A stretch of DNA of 64,000 nucleotides from Pseudomonas frederiksbergensis. Lineage in GTDB: Bacteria; Pseudomonadota; Gammaproteobacteria; Pseudomonadales; Pseudomonadaceae. Position numbers and translations under genes: made by a program. Shown here one piece after another: positions 1 to 10,769 of the stretch; position 1 is the first letter of the stretch, and each line of letters opens with the position of its first letter. The stretch spans positions 1,426,001 to 1,490,000 of the forward strand of contig NZ_CP142104.1 in the NCBI RefSeq assembly GCF_035751725.1. The letters run 5' to 3'. The notes under the pieces are model-generated. The model ran no database searches. It was not told the origin of the DNA and worked only from the letters and a program-made list of their open reading frames with translations.

Positions 1-1614
<1,614 letters not shown>

Positions 1615-1635
1615 GCCAGCCTTACCCCTGTAGCG

Positions 1636-1670
1636 AAAAACCCCGCCGGCGAAAGCCAGCGGGGTTTTTT
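1636..1670 (+). terminator. Rho-independent terminator of groL
   Basis: A GC-rich stem (CCCCGCCGG paired with CCAGCGGGG, small mismatch) is flanked by an A run and followed by six T. It lies 21 bases after the groL stop. The A run on the other side means it could also work for the leftward PAP2 gene. Confidence 0.85.
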
Positions 1671-1729
1671 ATTGATTTTGGATTTGTCCCGGTCTTGAAG
1701 CCGCACCAATCCCGCATTGGGATTTATGC

Positions 1730-2470
1730 TCAGGCATTCGCGGGATGGTTGAGGGCCATGCGCTCTGGCGTAGGAGCCGGTCGGTACAGCACGAAGTAAT
1801 AGCACCCCAGGCAAATCAGCCAACAGAACACCGCTGTCCAGACGTTGTGGGAAAAGAAGTGCGCCCCTTGCATCATCCGACCGATGGAGAACACCGTGCC
1901 CAGGGTGAAGGCGAAGACCAGGGAACGACGGGCCAGGCGCGGGCGGCGATCCCGCAGCACGAAGAACAACGCGAACAGTGTGAAACCGGTGGCGGCGTGA
2001 CCGCCGGGCCAGCAACGGCCAGGTTTGTCGGTGGCCGGGCGCGGGCTCAGCAATTCGCTGTAGGTTTCCTTGCCGCCAAACTCCTTCAGGCTCCAAGGGC
2101 ATTGCACCGCCGTCACCGCTTTCAGCGGCGTGACAAAGGCCGTTGCCAGCGCCAGCGACAAGACCAGGCAACCCAGTTCACGCTTGATCGGTTTGAGCCG
2201 ATCGATAAAAAACGAAGCGATAAACCCTGCGACTGCCAGGACGGAGAACCCGATGACCATCTGCTTGGCCCGGTCATGCAGGAGGTCTTCGAGAAAAAAG
2301 CTGTGCCGACCGATGAATCCACCGTCAGCACTGTAGAAAAGCCGGGCCAGGTCCATGTCCAGCGTCGTCAGCTCCAGCAGCACCAGCGCTAGCGCGACAA
2401 CAGCGGGAAGCCCCAGGGCGATCCTGAAATTCAAGGGGCTGGAAGCAGGGCGATTGGTGGCGCAAACCAT
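1730..2470 (-). CDS. PAP2-family membrane phosphatase
   Basis: A 246-residue polytopic membrane protein with about five to six hydrophobic segments. It carries type-2 phosphatidic acid phosphatase signatures: a PGGHA block near residues 155-159 (the PSGH motif) and a GR-x5-H block near residues 198-204 (the SR-x5-H motif). Members of this family remove phosphate from lipid or undecaprenyl phosphates at the periplasmic face of the inner membrane. The exact substrate cannot be read from sequence. It is convergent with groL and divergent from colR. The ATG at 2470 gives a short charged leader before the first membrane segment. Confidence 0.8.
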   Translation of the reverse strand: MVCATNRPASSPLNFRIALGLPAVVALALVLLELTTLDMDLARLFYSADGGFIGRHSFFLEDLLHDRAKQMVIGFSVLAVAGFIASFFIDRLKPIKRELGCLVLSLALATAFVTPLKAVTAVQCPWSLKEFGGKETYSELLSPRPATDKPGRCWPGGHAATGFTLFALFFVLRDRRPRLARRSLVFAFTLGTVFSIGRMMQGAHFFSHNVWTAVFCWLICLGCYYFVLYRPAPTPERMALNHPANA

Positions 2471-2668
2471 GGTCGATACCTTCGATGAAATGTTCTTGAG
2501 CAGCAGGTTGCGCGCAGTCTGGTCCGCGTCGCGTTGGGCAGGCGTGAATGCCGGGTGAAAAACTCGTCAATGCCCCTTCCCGGGTCGAGACAACCCTAGC
2601 CGTGAAACACGCTTGGCCTTAAGCTGCGCGGGCCACGACGATTGCCTACGTGTGCAGGAGAGATGTCC

Positions 2669-3352
2669 ATGCGAATTCTATTGGTCGAAGACAACCGCGA
2701 CATTCTGGCCAACCTGGCCGATTACCTGGGGCTCAAGGGCTATACCGTCGATTGTGCCCAGGACGGTTTGTCGGGATTGCACCTGGCCGCCACCGAGCAC
2801 TACGACCTGATCGTGCTCGATATCATGTTGCCGGGCATCGATGGCTACACCTTGTGCAAGCGCTTGCGTGAAGACGCGCGGCGCGATACGCCGGTGATCA
2901 TGCTCACCGCGCGTGACCAACTGGACGATCGCCTGCAGGGCTTCAAGTCCGGGGCCGACGATTACCTGGTCAAGCCTTTTGCGTTGTCCGAGCTGGCGGC
3001 GCGGATCGAAGCGGTCATGCGTCGCGCCCAGGGCGGAGGGCGGCGGGCGTTGCAGGTCGGCGACCTGAGCTACGACCTCGACACGCTGGAAGTGACCCGC
3101 GAAGGTCGGCTACTCAAGCTCAACCCCGTAGGCCTCAAGTTACTGGCGGTACTGATGCAGAAAAGCCCCCATGTATTGCGACGCGAAATTCTCGAAGAGG
3201 CCTTGTGGGGCGATGACTGCCCGGACAGCGATAGCTTGCGCAGCCACGTCCACCAACTGCGCCAAGTGATCGACAAACCGTTCGAGAAACCGTTGCTGCA
3301 CACGGTGCACGGCGTCGGTTACCGCTTGGCCGAGGGCCGGGATGGAGTTTAA
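2669..3352 (+). CDS. colR: Response regulator ColR
   Basis: An OmpR/PhoB-type response regulator of 227 residues with an N-terminal receiver (acidic pocket E7-D8, phospho-acceptor D51, K102) and a C-terminal winged helix. I chose the ATG at 2669 because AGGAGAG at 2656-2662 sits at proper distance. The ATG at 2663 abuts that site and the TTG at 2642 lies upstream of it. The name rests on sequence resemblance and on the conserved order groEL, colR, colS, methyltransferase, inaA. ColRS in Pseudomonas controls LPS and membrane genes and metal tolerance and is needed for root colonisation. The 3' end overlaps colS by 11 bases, so translation is probably coupled. Confidence 0.9.
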   Translation: MRILLVEDNRDILANLADYLGLKGYTVDCAQDGLSGLHLAATEHYDLIVLDIMLPGIDGYTLCKRLREDARRDTPVIMLTARDQLDDRLQGFKSGADDYLVKPFALSELAARIEAVMRRAQGGGRRALQVGDLSYDLDTLEVTREGRLLKLNPVGLKLLAVLMQKSPHVLRREILEEALWGDDCPDSDSLRSHVHQLRQVIDKPFEKPLLHTVHGVGYRLAEGRDGV

Positions 3353-4619
3353 GCAGAGCCTTGCCCAGCGGATCATCATTGCGTTCGCGTTAATGAGCGC
3401 GTTGGTGGCAGGCGCGTTTGCCATGGGCATCGTGGCAACCGTTCACCTGGTTGAAGAAAAACTGATTTCCGCCGGGCTTGGCGGAGACCTGCAACGCCTG
3501 TTGCTGATGGACAACGTTTCCGACTGGAGCCATCGGCCCGAACCCGACCAGTTGTTCTATTTCAGCGGCGGCCCAGGTGATTTCGAATTGCCCAAGGACC
3601 TGCGCCATCTGGATCGTGGTTTTCACGAAGTGTTTCGCGAACAACTGTCCTATCACGCCATGGTGGAAATCGTCGACGGTCGGCATTACGTGTTGCTCCA
3701 GGACCAGAGCGATTTCGAAGAGCGCGAGCGGGTACTGTTCGCCGTGGTGCTGGTGGGCTTCGTGCTCAGTCTGGCGCTGGCGGTATTCCTCGGTTGGGTG
3801 CTGGCACGCCGGGTGATGGCGCCGGTCGTGCGCCTGGCTCGCCAGGTTCGGCATCGCGACCAGCTCCTCGGACTTGCTCCGCCGCTCGCTCCGGACTATG
3901 CCGCCGACGAAGTGGGCGAGCTCGCCGTGGCGTTCGATGCGACGTTGGGGCGACTGCGCCAGGCCTTGACCCGTGAACGATTGTTCACCAGTGACGTCAG
4001 CCATGAGCTGCGTACTCCGTTGATGGTGCTGGCCACTTCCTGTGAATTGCTGCTGGAGAACCCGGCGCTCGACCCGCGGGGTCGTACCCAGGTCGAGCGC
4101 ATCAACCGCGCCAGTGAAGAAATGCGCGAATTGGTGCAGACGTTCCTCATGCTTGCCCGGGCCCAGCGCGAAGACAATGCAATCTCCCCTCGGTCGACCC
4201 TTGGACAGGTTGCGGAAAACCTGCTGGGTGTCTGGCGCGCGCCGATCGAGTCCAAAGGCCTGAGTTTGGTCTTCGAACCGGGGCAAACCGCTGATACGCA
4301 ATACAACGCCACCTTCCTGACGGCCGTCATGGGCAACCTGTTGCGCAATGCCTTGCATTACACCGACCAGGGGTTTATTCGCGTCTCCCTGACGGCCACT
4401 GGATTTGTGGTCGAGGACAGCGGCGTGGGCATTCCCGAAGAGAAGCGCGAGGCGATGTTCGAGCCGTTCGTGCGCGGCAATGAAAAGCGAGGCGAGGGCT
4501 TGGGGCTGGGTCTTTCGCTGGTGCAACGAATCTGTGAGGACCAGGGTTGGACAGTGAGCCTCAGCACAATGGAGCCGAACGGTTGCCGTTTCGAGGTGGA
4601 GCTGGATCCAAAGAGGTGA
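3342..4619 (+). CDS. colS: Sensor histidine kinase ColS
   Basis: A 425-residue inner-membrane sensor kinase, partner of ColR. Membrane segments lie at about residues 8-33 and 132-154 and enclose a periplasmic sensor domain of about 100 residues. A HAMP-like linker follows, then the H box with phospho-acceptor H221 (DVSHELRTPL) and a HATPase domain with N-box NLLRNA and G boxes (DSGVG, GLGLGLSL). In Pseudomonas the protein is reported to sense excess metals such as zinc. The ligand cannot be deduced here. The start overlaps the end of colR. Confidence 0.9.
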   Translation: MEFKQSLAQRIIIAFALMSALVAGAFAMGIVATVHLVEEKLISAGLGGDLQRLLLMDNVSDWSHRPEPDQLFYFSGGPGDFELPKDLRHLDRGFHEVFREQLSYHAMVEIVDGRHYVLLQDQSDFEERERVLFAVVLVGFVLSLALAVFLGWVLARRVMAPVVRLARQVRHRDQLLGLAPPLAPDYAADEVGELAVAFDATLGRLRQALTRERLFTSDVSHELRTPLMVLATSCELLLENPALDPRGRTQVERINRASEEMRELVQTFLMLARAQREDNAISPRSTLGQVAENLLGVWRAPIESKGLSLVFEPGQTADTQYNATFLTAVMGNLLRNALHYTDQGFIRVSLTATGFVVEDSGVGIPEEKREAMFEPFVRGNEKRGEGLGLGLSLVQRICEDQGWTVSLSTMEPNGCRFEVELDPKR

Positions 4620-4659
4620 GAGGTGCTTCGGAAAATCTTGAAACGACTTGTTCAGTTCC

Positions 4660-4675
4660 GTAACGGTTTTTTCAC
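4660..4675 (+). promoter_or_regulatory. Possible ColR-binding site before the LPS operon
   Basis: A T-rich run ending TTTTTTCAC (4667-4675) after AACGG resembles the published ColR consensus as I remember it, YYNASNNYTTTTCAC, but has one extra T between the two parts. It lies 57 bases before the methyltransferase start, and this operon is a reported ColR target. The match is imperfect. Confidence 0.35.
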
Positions 4676-4732
4676 GAAGCGATGACGCAGCTGTTCATAG
4701 GGTGGGCTCCTTTCTATAACGCAGAGCCCCCC

Positions 4733-5401
4733 ATGCCCAAGACCATCGAGCTGGATTTTTCCGTAAAGTATGACGAACAGCACGCCAGGCAATATTGCCA
4801 TAAACACCGCAGCGGCTTGAGCCGCCGCCTCTCAAACCGTCGCGACCACCAACTGGCCCGCCGCGCCCTGGCGTTGGCCGGTGATCCTGGCTTGGTGTTG
4901 GACCTTCCCTGCGGCGCCGGGCGGTTCTGGTCGTTGCTGGCCGAAAAAACGAATCGGGTCATCATCGGCGCGGATAATTCCGAAGCCATGTTGCAAACGG
5001 CGAGGAACCTCCAACCCGCCGATTTTGTAAATCGGGTACAGCTTTTGCACACGTCTGCGTTCGACATTGCCTTGCCTGATAACGCCGTCGACAGTATTTT
5101 TTGCATGCGCTTGTTGCACCACATTGGTGAGCCCGCGCACCGACTGGCCATGCTGCGTGAATTCGGGCGTGTCAGCCGCGACAGTGTGATCGTTTCATTG
5201 TGGGTTGATGGGAATTTCAAGGCTTGGAAACGCAAGCGTCTCGAGCGCACTCGTGGGCAGAAAGACTACCAGAACCGATTTGTGTTACCTGTCGCTACAG
5301 TCGAGGGTGAATTCCGACAGGCTGGCTTTCGCATCCAGGAACGCCTGGATTTCCTACCGTTGTATGCCATGTGGCGAGTTTATGTCTTACGCAAGGGGTA
5401 A
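4733..5401 (+). CDS. SAM-dependent methyltransferase of the ColR-regulated LPS operon (orf222 type)
   Basis: A class I methyltransferase of 222 residues with SAM-binding motif I VLDLPCGAGRFW at residues 55-66 and a following acidic strand end (GADNS). Starting at ATG 4733 gives exactly 222 residues. That is the length implied by the name orf222, used for the gene after colRS in P. fluorescens. An in-frame ATG at 4682 would add 17 residues not expected in the family. The inaA-like gene follows after five bases. A role in LPS core modification is inferred from this context; the methylated substrate is unknown. Confidence 0.82.
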   Translation: MPKTIELDFSVKYDEQHARQYCHKHRSGLSRRLSNRRDHQLARRALALAGDPGLVLDLPCGAGRFWSLLAEKTNRVIIGADNSEAMLQTARNLQPADFVNRVQLLHTSAFDIALPDNAVDSIFCMRLLHHIGEPAHRLAMLREFGRVSRDSVIVSLWVDGNFKAWKRKRLERTRGQKDYQNRFVLPVATVEGEFRQAGFRIQERLDFLPLYAMWRVYVLRKG

Positions 5402-5406
5402 CGGGT

Positions 5407-6114
5407 ATGGTTGTACTGGCAACGGAAGCCCCGACGGTTTCCCGTGGTTGCTTTGAGCATTTCTGGGGTCTGAGCGGTGAATGGGTGGAGCCAGCCAATA
5501 CGCGGCGAGGCGGTGAAAGCGGTGTGCAGCGGATCCATAGTGACGGCGGACTGCTCTATTCCAAACGCCAGACCGGCCACATCTACCGTAGCCTGCTATA
5601 CCCCTTCGGCCGTCCCACTGTGTTGCGTGAAGAACAAGCGCTGGCGGCGCTGACGGAGCTCAACATCACCGTACCGCGAATCGTTTTCTGCGGAGCGCAG
5701 AGGGATCCGGTACATAAGTGGCGCGCACTGCTAATTACCCATGCACTGGATGGCTTCGAGCAAATCGAGCATTGGTACGCCGCAGGCGGCCGCGAACGTC
5801 ATGGCGAGGCCGTGCATGACTGTGTGCTCCAGGCGTTGGCAGAAGACCTGGCCCGCATGCACAAGGCGCGTTGGCAGCATGGTTGTCTCTATATCAAGCA
5901 TGTATTCGTTCGAGTGACAGGGGATGGCGAGTCGACCAAGGCCGAGGTGGCATTGCTGGACCTGGAAAAAAGCCGTCAACGCTTGACTGCCCGAAGCGCC
6001 GCCTCCCATGACATGAAGCAGCTACGGCGCCATTCGTCGTTCCATGATGGTGATTGGGAAAAGCTCGTCTATTTTTATACAGCGGCGTTTGGCAGCGCTA
6101 TCAAAGGTTTGTAG
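5407..6114 (+). CDS. inaA: InaA/WapQ-family lipopolysaccharide core kinase
   Basis: A 235-residue protein of the Kdo/InaA kinase family, which transfers phosphate to sugars of the LPS inner core in the cytoplasm. The kinase fold is visible in the stretch with HKARWQHGCLYIKHVF (catalytic-loop region) and VALLDLEKSR (metal-binding DLEK). The start at ATG 5407 follows a GGGG-containing site and lies five bases after the previous stop. An upstream in-frame start would overlap the methyltransferase. This corresponds to inaA of P. aeruginosa and wapQ of P. fluorescens. Confidence 0.85.
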   Translation: MVVLATEAPTVSRGCFEHFWGLSGEWVEPANTRRGGESGVQRIHSDGGLLYSKRQTGHIYRSLLYPFGRPTVLREEQALAALTELNITVPRIVFCGAQRDPVHKWRALLITHALDGFEQIEHWYAAGGRERHGEAVHDCVLQALAEDLARMHKARWQHGCLYIKHVFVRVTGDGESTKAEVALLDLEKSRQRLTARSAASHDMKQLRRHSSFHDGDWEKLVYFYTAAFGSAIKGL

Positions 6115-6116
6115 CG

Positions 6117-6344
6117 ATGAAAGTAGAAATTGCTAGAGGTTTGTTTTTGGTCGGAGCCCTGGCAGTTGCATCAATGGCGGTAGCGGTATGGGAACAGCCG
6201 CGCTCGCAGATTCTCAGCGCCTCCACGGTTGGCGTTCATTGTCCTGTGCCTCGGATTGCCAAGGCCAGCGAGGCGATCCGACCGGACAGCGATCTGTTGT
6301 TGTTCATGTTTGGCCTATCCCAGGGCATGAAACCTCAGAGTTGA
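6117..6344 (+). CDS. Small single-pass membrane protein
   Basis: A 75-residue protein with an N-terminal hydrophobic segment at about residues 7-25, then a short polar tail that includes C-P-V-P-R. It begins two bases after the inaA stop, so it is the third gene of the LPS operon. An intrinsic terminator follows closely. I do not recognise the function; an envelope role is suggested only by its neighbours. Confidence 0.65.
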   Translation: MKVEIARGLFLVGALAVASMAVAVWEQPRSQILSASTVGVHCPVPRIAKASEAIRPDSDLLLFMFGLSQGMKPQS

Positions 6345-6357
6345 GCTTCGATTGAAA

Positions 6358-6390
6358 CAAAGGCCTCGCAATTGCGAGGCCTTTGTTTTT
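6358..6390. terminator. Bidirectional intrinsic terminator
   Basis: A perfect ten-base stem (AGGCCTCGCA / TGCGAGGCCT) is flanked by A on the left and T on the right. It sits between the convergent small membrane gene and the mexW-like gene. Confidence 0.8.
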
Positions 6391-6423
6391 GCACGCCAGC
6401 CAGCATCGCACCGGCAACGTGTC

Positions 6424-9400
6424 TTAACGCTTGTCCGGTTTTGCCAGCAATGTGTAGACGCAAGGCAATACGAACAAGGTGAACAAGGTGCCAATCGACA
6501 TACCCGTTGCGATCACCGTCCCGATGTCGAAGCGGCTCACGGCCCCGGCACCGGTGGCCAGGATCAACGGCACCATGCCAAACACCATTGCCGCTGTAGT
6601 CATCAGTACGGGCCGAAGGCGAATCGACGCGGCTTGCTCCACGGCTTCGCGTGGGCTCAGGCCTTGTTCCTTGCGCAATTGGTTGGCGAACTCAACGATC
6701 AAGATGCCGTGTTTGCTGATCAGGCCGATCAACGTCACCAGCCCCACCTGGGTATAGATGTTCATGCTCGACCAACCAAGGAACAGCGGAATCAATGCGC
6801 CACAAATCGATAAAGGCACCGTTACCAGGATCACCAGCGGATCCCGGAAACTCTCGAACTGCGCCGCCAGCACCAGGAAGATAATCGCCAGGGCCAAGGC
6901 AAAGGTCGCCCACAAGGCGCTGCCTTCCTGTACGAACTGGCGCGAAGCCCCTGCGTAATCGAAGGCGAACCCCACCGGTGCTTCCTCGCGGGCAATCTGT
7001 CGAACGGTCTCGATGGCTTCGCCCATGCTCACGGTGGGAAACCCCGAAATGGTCACGGCGTTGAGCTGCTGGAACTGGTTCAGTTGCCGCGGTCGTGCCT
7101 GGTCGCTGACCTTGATCAACGTCGAAAGCGGGAGCGACTCGCCCTGGGCATTCTTGACGTAGTAATTATTCAGCCAGTCCGGATTGTCCCGGAACGGTCG
7201 CTCCACCTGGGCGATGACCTTGTAGCTGCGCCCTTCAAGGGTGAAGCGGTTGATCTCCGATTCGCCCAGCAACGTCGCCAGGGTTCCGCCCAGGTCCTGC
7301 ATGGAGACACCCATCTGGGCAGCCTTGGCGCGATCGATGTCCACGACCACCTCGGGTTTGTCGAAGGCGAGGTCAATGTCCATGAAGGCAAACTTGCCCG
7401 ACTCCAGCGCGCGTTTCTTGACCCGTTCGGCAATTTGCAGCAGCGTCGTGTAGTCCTTCGGCGAGTTGATGACGAACTCAAAGGGCAAGCCTTCGCCGGT
7501 GCCAGGCAGCGAGGGCAGGTTGAAGCCGAAAATCTGCAGCCCAGGGATGCTTTCCAGCTTGGCCTGGACTTCGGGCAGGATTTCCATCTGGGTGCGGCTT
7601 CGTTCGTTCCACGGCTTGAGCAGGAAGCCGCCGATGCCCGATTGCACGCCGTTGTAGCCATTGATCTGGAAGGACGAGTAATACTCGGGGAACTCCTTGA
7701 AGATCGTGATGAAGTGATCCGTGTAGGCGTTCAGGTAATCGAGGTTGGTTGTCTTCGGCGCGTTGGCCATCATGAAGATGATGCCCTGGTCCTCGTCTGG
7801 CGCCAGTTCGGATTTGGTGAACATGACCAGCACAGGAATCAGCAGCAGGACGATGACGGCGAACACCAGCACCACTGGCCGGGTTTCGAGCGTGCCATGG
7901 AGCATGCGCTGGTAACGGCTCTTCAGGCGTTCGAAGATCACGTCCAGCCGATGGGCCAGCCCCGAGGGATTCTGGTCATGGCGCAGCAGCATTGCGCACA
8001 TCATCGGCGACAGGGTCAGGGCGACGATGCCGGATATCACCACCGCCCCGGCCAGGGTCAGGGCGAATTCCTTGAACAATGCCCCCGTCAGGCCTTCGAG
8101 CAGACCGATAGGCGCATACACCGCCGCCAGTGTGATGGTCATCGAGACCACCGGCATGGCGATTTCCCGGGCGCCTTCTATCGCGGCGTCGAACGGGGTC
8201 TTGCCTTCCTCGATATGCCGATGGATGTTTTCCACCACCACGATCGCATCGTCCACCACCAGGCCGATCGCCAACACCATGGCCAGCAAGGTAAGCAGGT
8301 TCATGGAATAGCCCATCAACTGCATGAAGAACATGACGCCGATCATCGACAGTGGAATGGTCACCACCGGGATGAGCACCGAGCGCAAGGCGCCGAGGAA
8401 GAGGAACACCACGACGATGACAATCAGCACCGCCTCGAACAGGGTCTTCACGACCTCATCGATGGAGGCCTGGATGAAAAGGGTGGCGTCGTAGGCGATC
8501 TCGGCCTTGAGGTTGGTCGGGAGCTGGGCTTCCATTTCCGGCATGATCTTGCGCACTTCCTTGATCACGTCCAGCGGGTTGGCGCCGGGCGTGGCCTTGA
8601 TGCCGATGTACACCGAGGGCGTGCCACCAAAGGAGCTGATGGTGTCGTAGTTTTCGGCGCCCATTTCCACTCGCGCCACGTCCCGCAGCAACACGCGGCT
8701 GTCACCGTCGGTCTTGAGGGGGATCGCGGCGAACGCTTCGGCGGACTTGAGTTCGGTGTTGGCGTTGATACTGGTAACGACGTACTCGCCTTTCACTTCG
8801 CCGGCAGCGGAAAGGAAGTTCTGCTGGCGCACGGCATTGGTCACGTCGGCAGCCGTCAGCCCGAAGCCCGCAAGCTTGACCGGGTCCAGCCACAGGCGCA
8901 TGGCAAAGACCTGGTTGCCCAGGATCTCCGCTTCAGCCATGCCGGGCAGGGTCGCCAGCTTGGGTTGGATCACCCGCGACAGGTAGTCGGTGATCTGCGG
9001 ATTGTTCAGTTCCTTGCTGAAGAAGCTGATGTACATCAGCGCCGAGGCATCGGCTGCCTCACGACTGAGTACCGGGTCTTCGGCGTCCTGTGGCAGCTGG
9101 TTCTTGACTTCGTTGGCCTTGGCCAGCAGTTCGGTGAAGAGCCGGTCACTGTTGGAGCCGATGCGGGCATAGACCGAGATCACCGAGAAATTCTGCCGGC
9201 TGACCGAGGTCATGTAGTCGATGCCCTCGGCACTGGCCAAGCTCTGTTGCATCGGCTGGGTGATGTAGCCCTGGATGGTCTCGGCGTTGGCCCCAGGGTA
9301 GGCCGTGGTCACCGTGATCAGGGCGTTTTCCATTTGCGGATACTGACGCAGGGGAAGCTTGCTCCAGGCCTGGAAGCCCAGCAGCACGATCAACAGGCTG

Positions 9401-9450
9401 ACCACGGTGGCGAGCACCGGGCGGCGGATGAACGGATCGGTAAAAGCCAT
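6424..9450 (-). CDS. mexW: RND multidrug efflux permease, MexW type
   Basis: A 1008-residue inner-membrane proton/drug antiporter of the hydrophobe/amphiphile efflux-1 family, with twelve membrane segments and two large periplasmic loops. The paired Asp of the proton relay is visible in the VVDDAIVVVENI segment. It probably works with the adaptor encoded just upstream and an outer-membrane channel from elsewhere, since no oprM-like gene is adjacent. The name comes from the block inaA-...-mexW-mexV-DUF1513-imelysin in P. aeruginosa (PA4378 to PA4372); there pncB2 and another gene lie between inaA and mexW and are missing here. The adaptor gene ends 13 bases before this start. Confidence 0.85.
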   Translation of the reverse strand: MAFTDPFIRRPVLATVVSLLIVLLGFQAWSKLPLRQYPQMENALITVTTAYPGANAETIQGYITQPMQQSLASAEGIDYMTSVSRQNFSVISVYARIGSNSDRLFTELLAKANEVKNQLPQDAEDPVLSREAADASALMYISFFSKELNNPQITDYLSRVIQPKLATLPGMAEAEILGNQVFAMRLWLDPVKLAGFGLTAADVTNAVRQQNFLSAAGEVKGEYVVTSINANTELKSAEAFAAIPLKTDGDSRVLLRDVARVEMGAENYDTISSFGGTPSVYIGIKATPGANPLDVIKEVRKIMPEMEAQLPTNLKAEIAYDATLFIQASIDEVVKTLFEAVLIVIVVVFLFLGALRSVLIPVVTIPLSMIGVMFFMQLMGYSMNLLTLLAMVLAIGLVVDDAIVVVENIHRHIEEGKTPFDAAIEGAREIAMPVVSMTITLAAVYAPIGLLEGLTGALFKEFALTLAGAVVISGIVALTLSPMMCAMLLRHDQNPSGLAHRLDVIFERLKSRYQRMLHGTLETRPVVLVFAVIVLLLIPVLVMFTKSELAPDEDQGIIFMMANAPKTTNLDYLNAYTDHFITIFKEFPEYYSSFQINGYNGVQSGIGGFLLKPWNERSRTQMEILPEVQAKLESIPGLQIFGFNLPSLPGTGEGLPFEFVINSPKDYTTLLQIAERVKKRALESGKFAFMDIDLAFDKPEVVVDIDRAKAAQMGVSMQDLGGTLATLLGESEINRFTLEGRSYKVIAQVERPFRDNPDWLNNYYVKNAQGESLPLSTLIKVSDQARPRQLNQFQQLNAVTISGFPTVSMGEAIETVRQIAREEAPVGFAFDYAGASRQFVQEGSALWATFALALAIIFLVLAAQFESFRDPLVILVTVPLSICGALIPLFLGWSSMNIYTQVGLVTLIGLISKHGILIVEFANQLRKEQGLSPREAVEQAASIRLRPVLMTTAAMVFGMVPLILATGAGAVSRFDIGTVIATGMSIGTLFTLFVLPCVYTLLAKPDKR

Positions 9451-9463
9451 GGGGATTCCTTGA

Positions 9464-10612
9464 TCAGTCCGCGCGTGGCGTGCTGTTCTGTTCGGTCAGC
9501 GTCTTGTCGTCGCTGATGGCGATGGGCATTCCGTTGTCGAGTTTGAGCTGGCCGGCAATCACCACTTCTTCACCGCTGTGCACGCCCTTGGTGACCAGGA
9601 CCTGCCCGTCGCGACGCTCGCCGGTTTCAACGAAGCGCCGCTCGGCGATCAGGATCGGCTGGCCCTTGTCATCTTTCTCGACGTTACCGTCGGCGGTTTT
9701 CTTCTGGGTGACCACATACATGGAATTGCCATAAAGCGTGTAGGTCACGGCGCTTTCCGGGACGACGATGCCGGCAGCCATGTCTGGCAGGATCACCTGC
9801 AGGTTGGCGAACATGCCCGGCAACAGCTTGCCGTCGGGGTTGGCGAGGGTGGCGCGCACCAGCACGTTGCGGGTGGTGTCCTCGACCTTGGGGTTGATGG
9901 CGCTGATGGTGCCGACGAATGTCTGGCCTGGGTAGGCCGAGACACTGACATTGACTGGCTGGGCAACGGCGAGCCGAGGCACCGTCTGTTCCGGGACATA
10001 GAAATCCACGTACAGGCTGCTGAGGTCTTGCAGGATGGCGATTACCGTGCCGCTGGCCAGGTAGTCGCCAACGTCCACCTGGCGAATGCCTATGGTGCCG
10101 CTGAAAGGCGCGACGATGTGTTTCTTCGCCAGCGATGCCTTGAGCTGGTTGACGGTGGCCTGGTTTTTCTTCAGTTGGGCTGCAAGCCGATCGAATTCAC
10201 CTTTGGAGATCGCCTGGCTGCCCACCAGTTGTCGGCCTCGGCCGAAATCCAGCTGTGACAGGCCGAGGTCGGCCTGGGCGGTTTCCAGCAGGGCGCTTTC
10301 GACTTCGCTGTCCAGTTGCAGGAGCGGTTGGCCGGCCTTGACCTTTTGTCCCGATTCGAACTGCAGCTTTTGTACCGTCCCGGCTATTTCCAGGCTCAGG
10401 TCAACGCCTTGCGAGGCCTTGAGGCTGCCAACGGTGGGCAGGCGAGACTGCCAGGGCTGCTCGGTGGCCTTGGCCACGGCAACACTGACCGGCGGTTTCG
10501 GGGCAGAAAACATCTGGATCTGCTGGTAGATGGAGAAAGCCTTGTAGCCTGCCAGCAACAGCACCACCAGCAGGACAACACCCAACATGATCAGCATGCG
10601 GCGTCGCAGCAT
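9464..10612 (-). CDS. mexV: RND periplasmic adaptor protein, MexV type
   Basis: A 382-residue membrane-fusion protein that links the RND permease to an outer-membrane channel. It has an uncleaved N-terminal anchor (residues about 7-27, no lipobox Cys). A biotinyl-lipoyl-like half-motif (GTVQKLQFESGQKVKAGQPL) is followed by an alpha-hairpin and the second half (APFSGTIGIRQVDVGDYL), then beta-barrel domains. It is the first gene of the operon. A long inverted repeat lies 54 bases upstream and may be an operator. Confidence 0.85.
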   Translation of the reverse strand: MLRRRMLIMLGVVLLVVLLLAGYKAFSIYQQIQMFSAPKPPVSVAVAKATEQPWQSRLPTVGSLKASQGVDLSLEIAGTVQKLQFESGQKVKAGQPLLQLDSEVESALLETAQADLGLSQLDFGRGRQLVGSQAISKGEFDRLAAQLKKNQATVNQLKASLAKKHIVAPFSGTIGIRQVDVGDYLASGTVIAILQDLSSLYVDFYVPEQTVPRLAVAQPVNVSVSAYPGQTFVGTISAINPKVEDTTRNVLVRATLANPDGKLLPGMFANLQVILPDMAAGIVVPESAVTYTLYGNSMYVVTQKKTADGNVEKDDKGQPILIAERRFVETGERRDGQVLVTKGVHSGEEVVIAGQLKLDNGMPIAISDDKTLTEQNSTPRAD

Positions 10613-10665
10613 GTTCCACTTCCTTTGGAAAAGAGCTGAGAGAAACTAAAGATAGGCGGGCACAT

Positions 10666-10685
10666 TACCCTGAGTACGCAGGGTA
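10666..10685. promoter_or_regulatory. Inverted repeat in the mexVW promoter region
   Basis: TACCCTG-N6-CAGGGTA is a perfect inverted repeat with seven-base arms and a near-palindromic centre (AGTACG). It lies 54 bases before the mexV start. No regulator gene is adjacent. The layout would suit a dimeric repressor or a MerR-type activator, but neither is shown. Confidence 0.4.
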
Positions 10686-10769
10686 TTCCAGATGCTGTCG
10701 GGTCCGTGGTGCGTGGGATTTTTCCGAAATTTCAAAGCCCCCCTGCACCGATGGGTTTCGCTTTCCTGC

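Noticed and set aside
7084..9516. Open frame of 810 codons opposite the mexW-type gene
   Set aside because: It is antisense to a clear RND permease, is rich in His, Gln and Arg typical of reverse-strand readings in GC-rich DNA, and has no domain.
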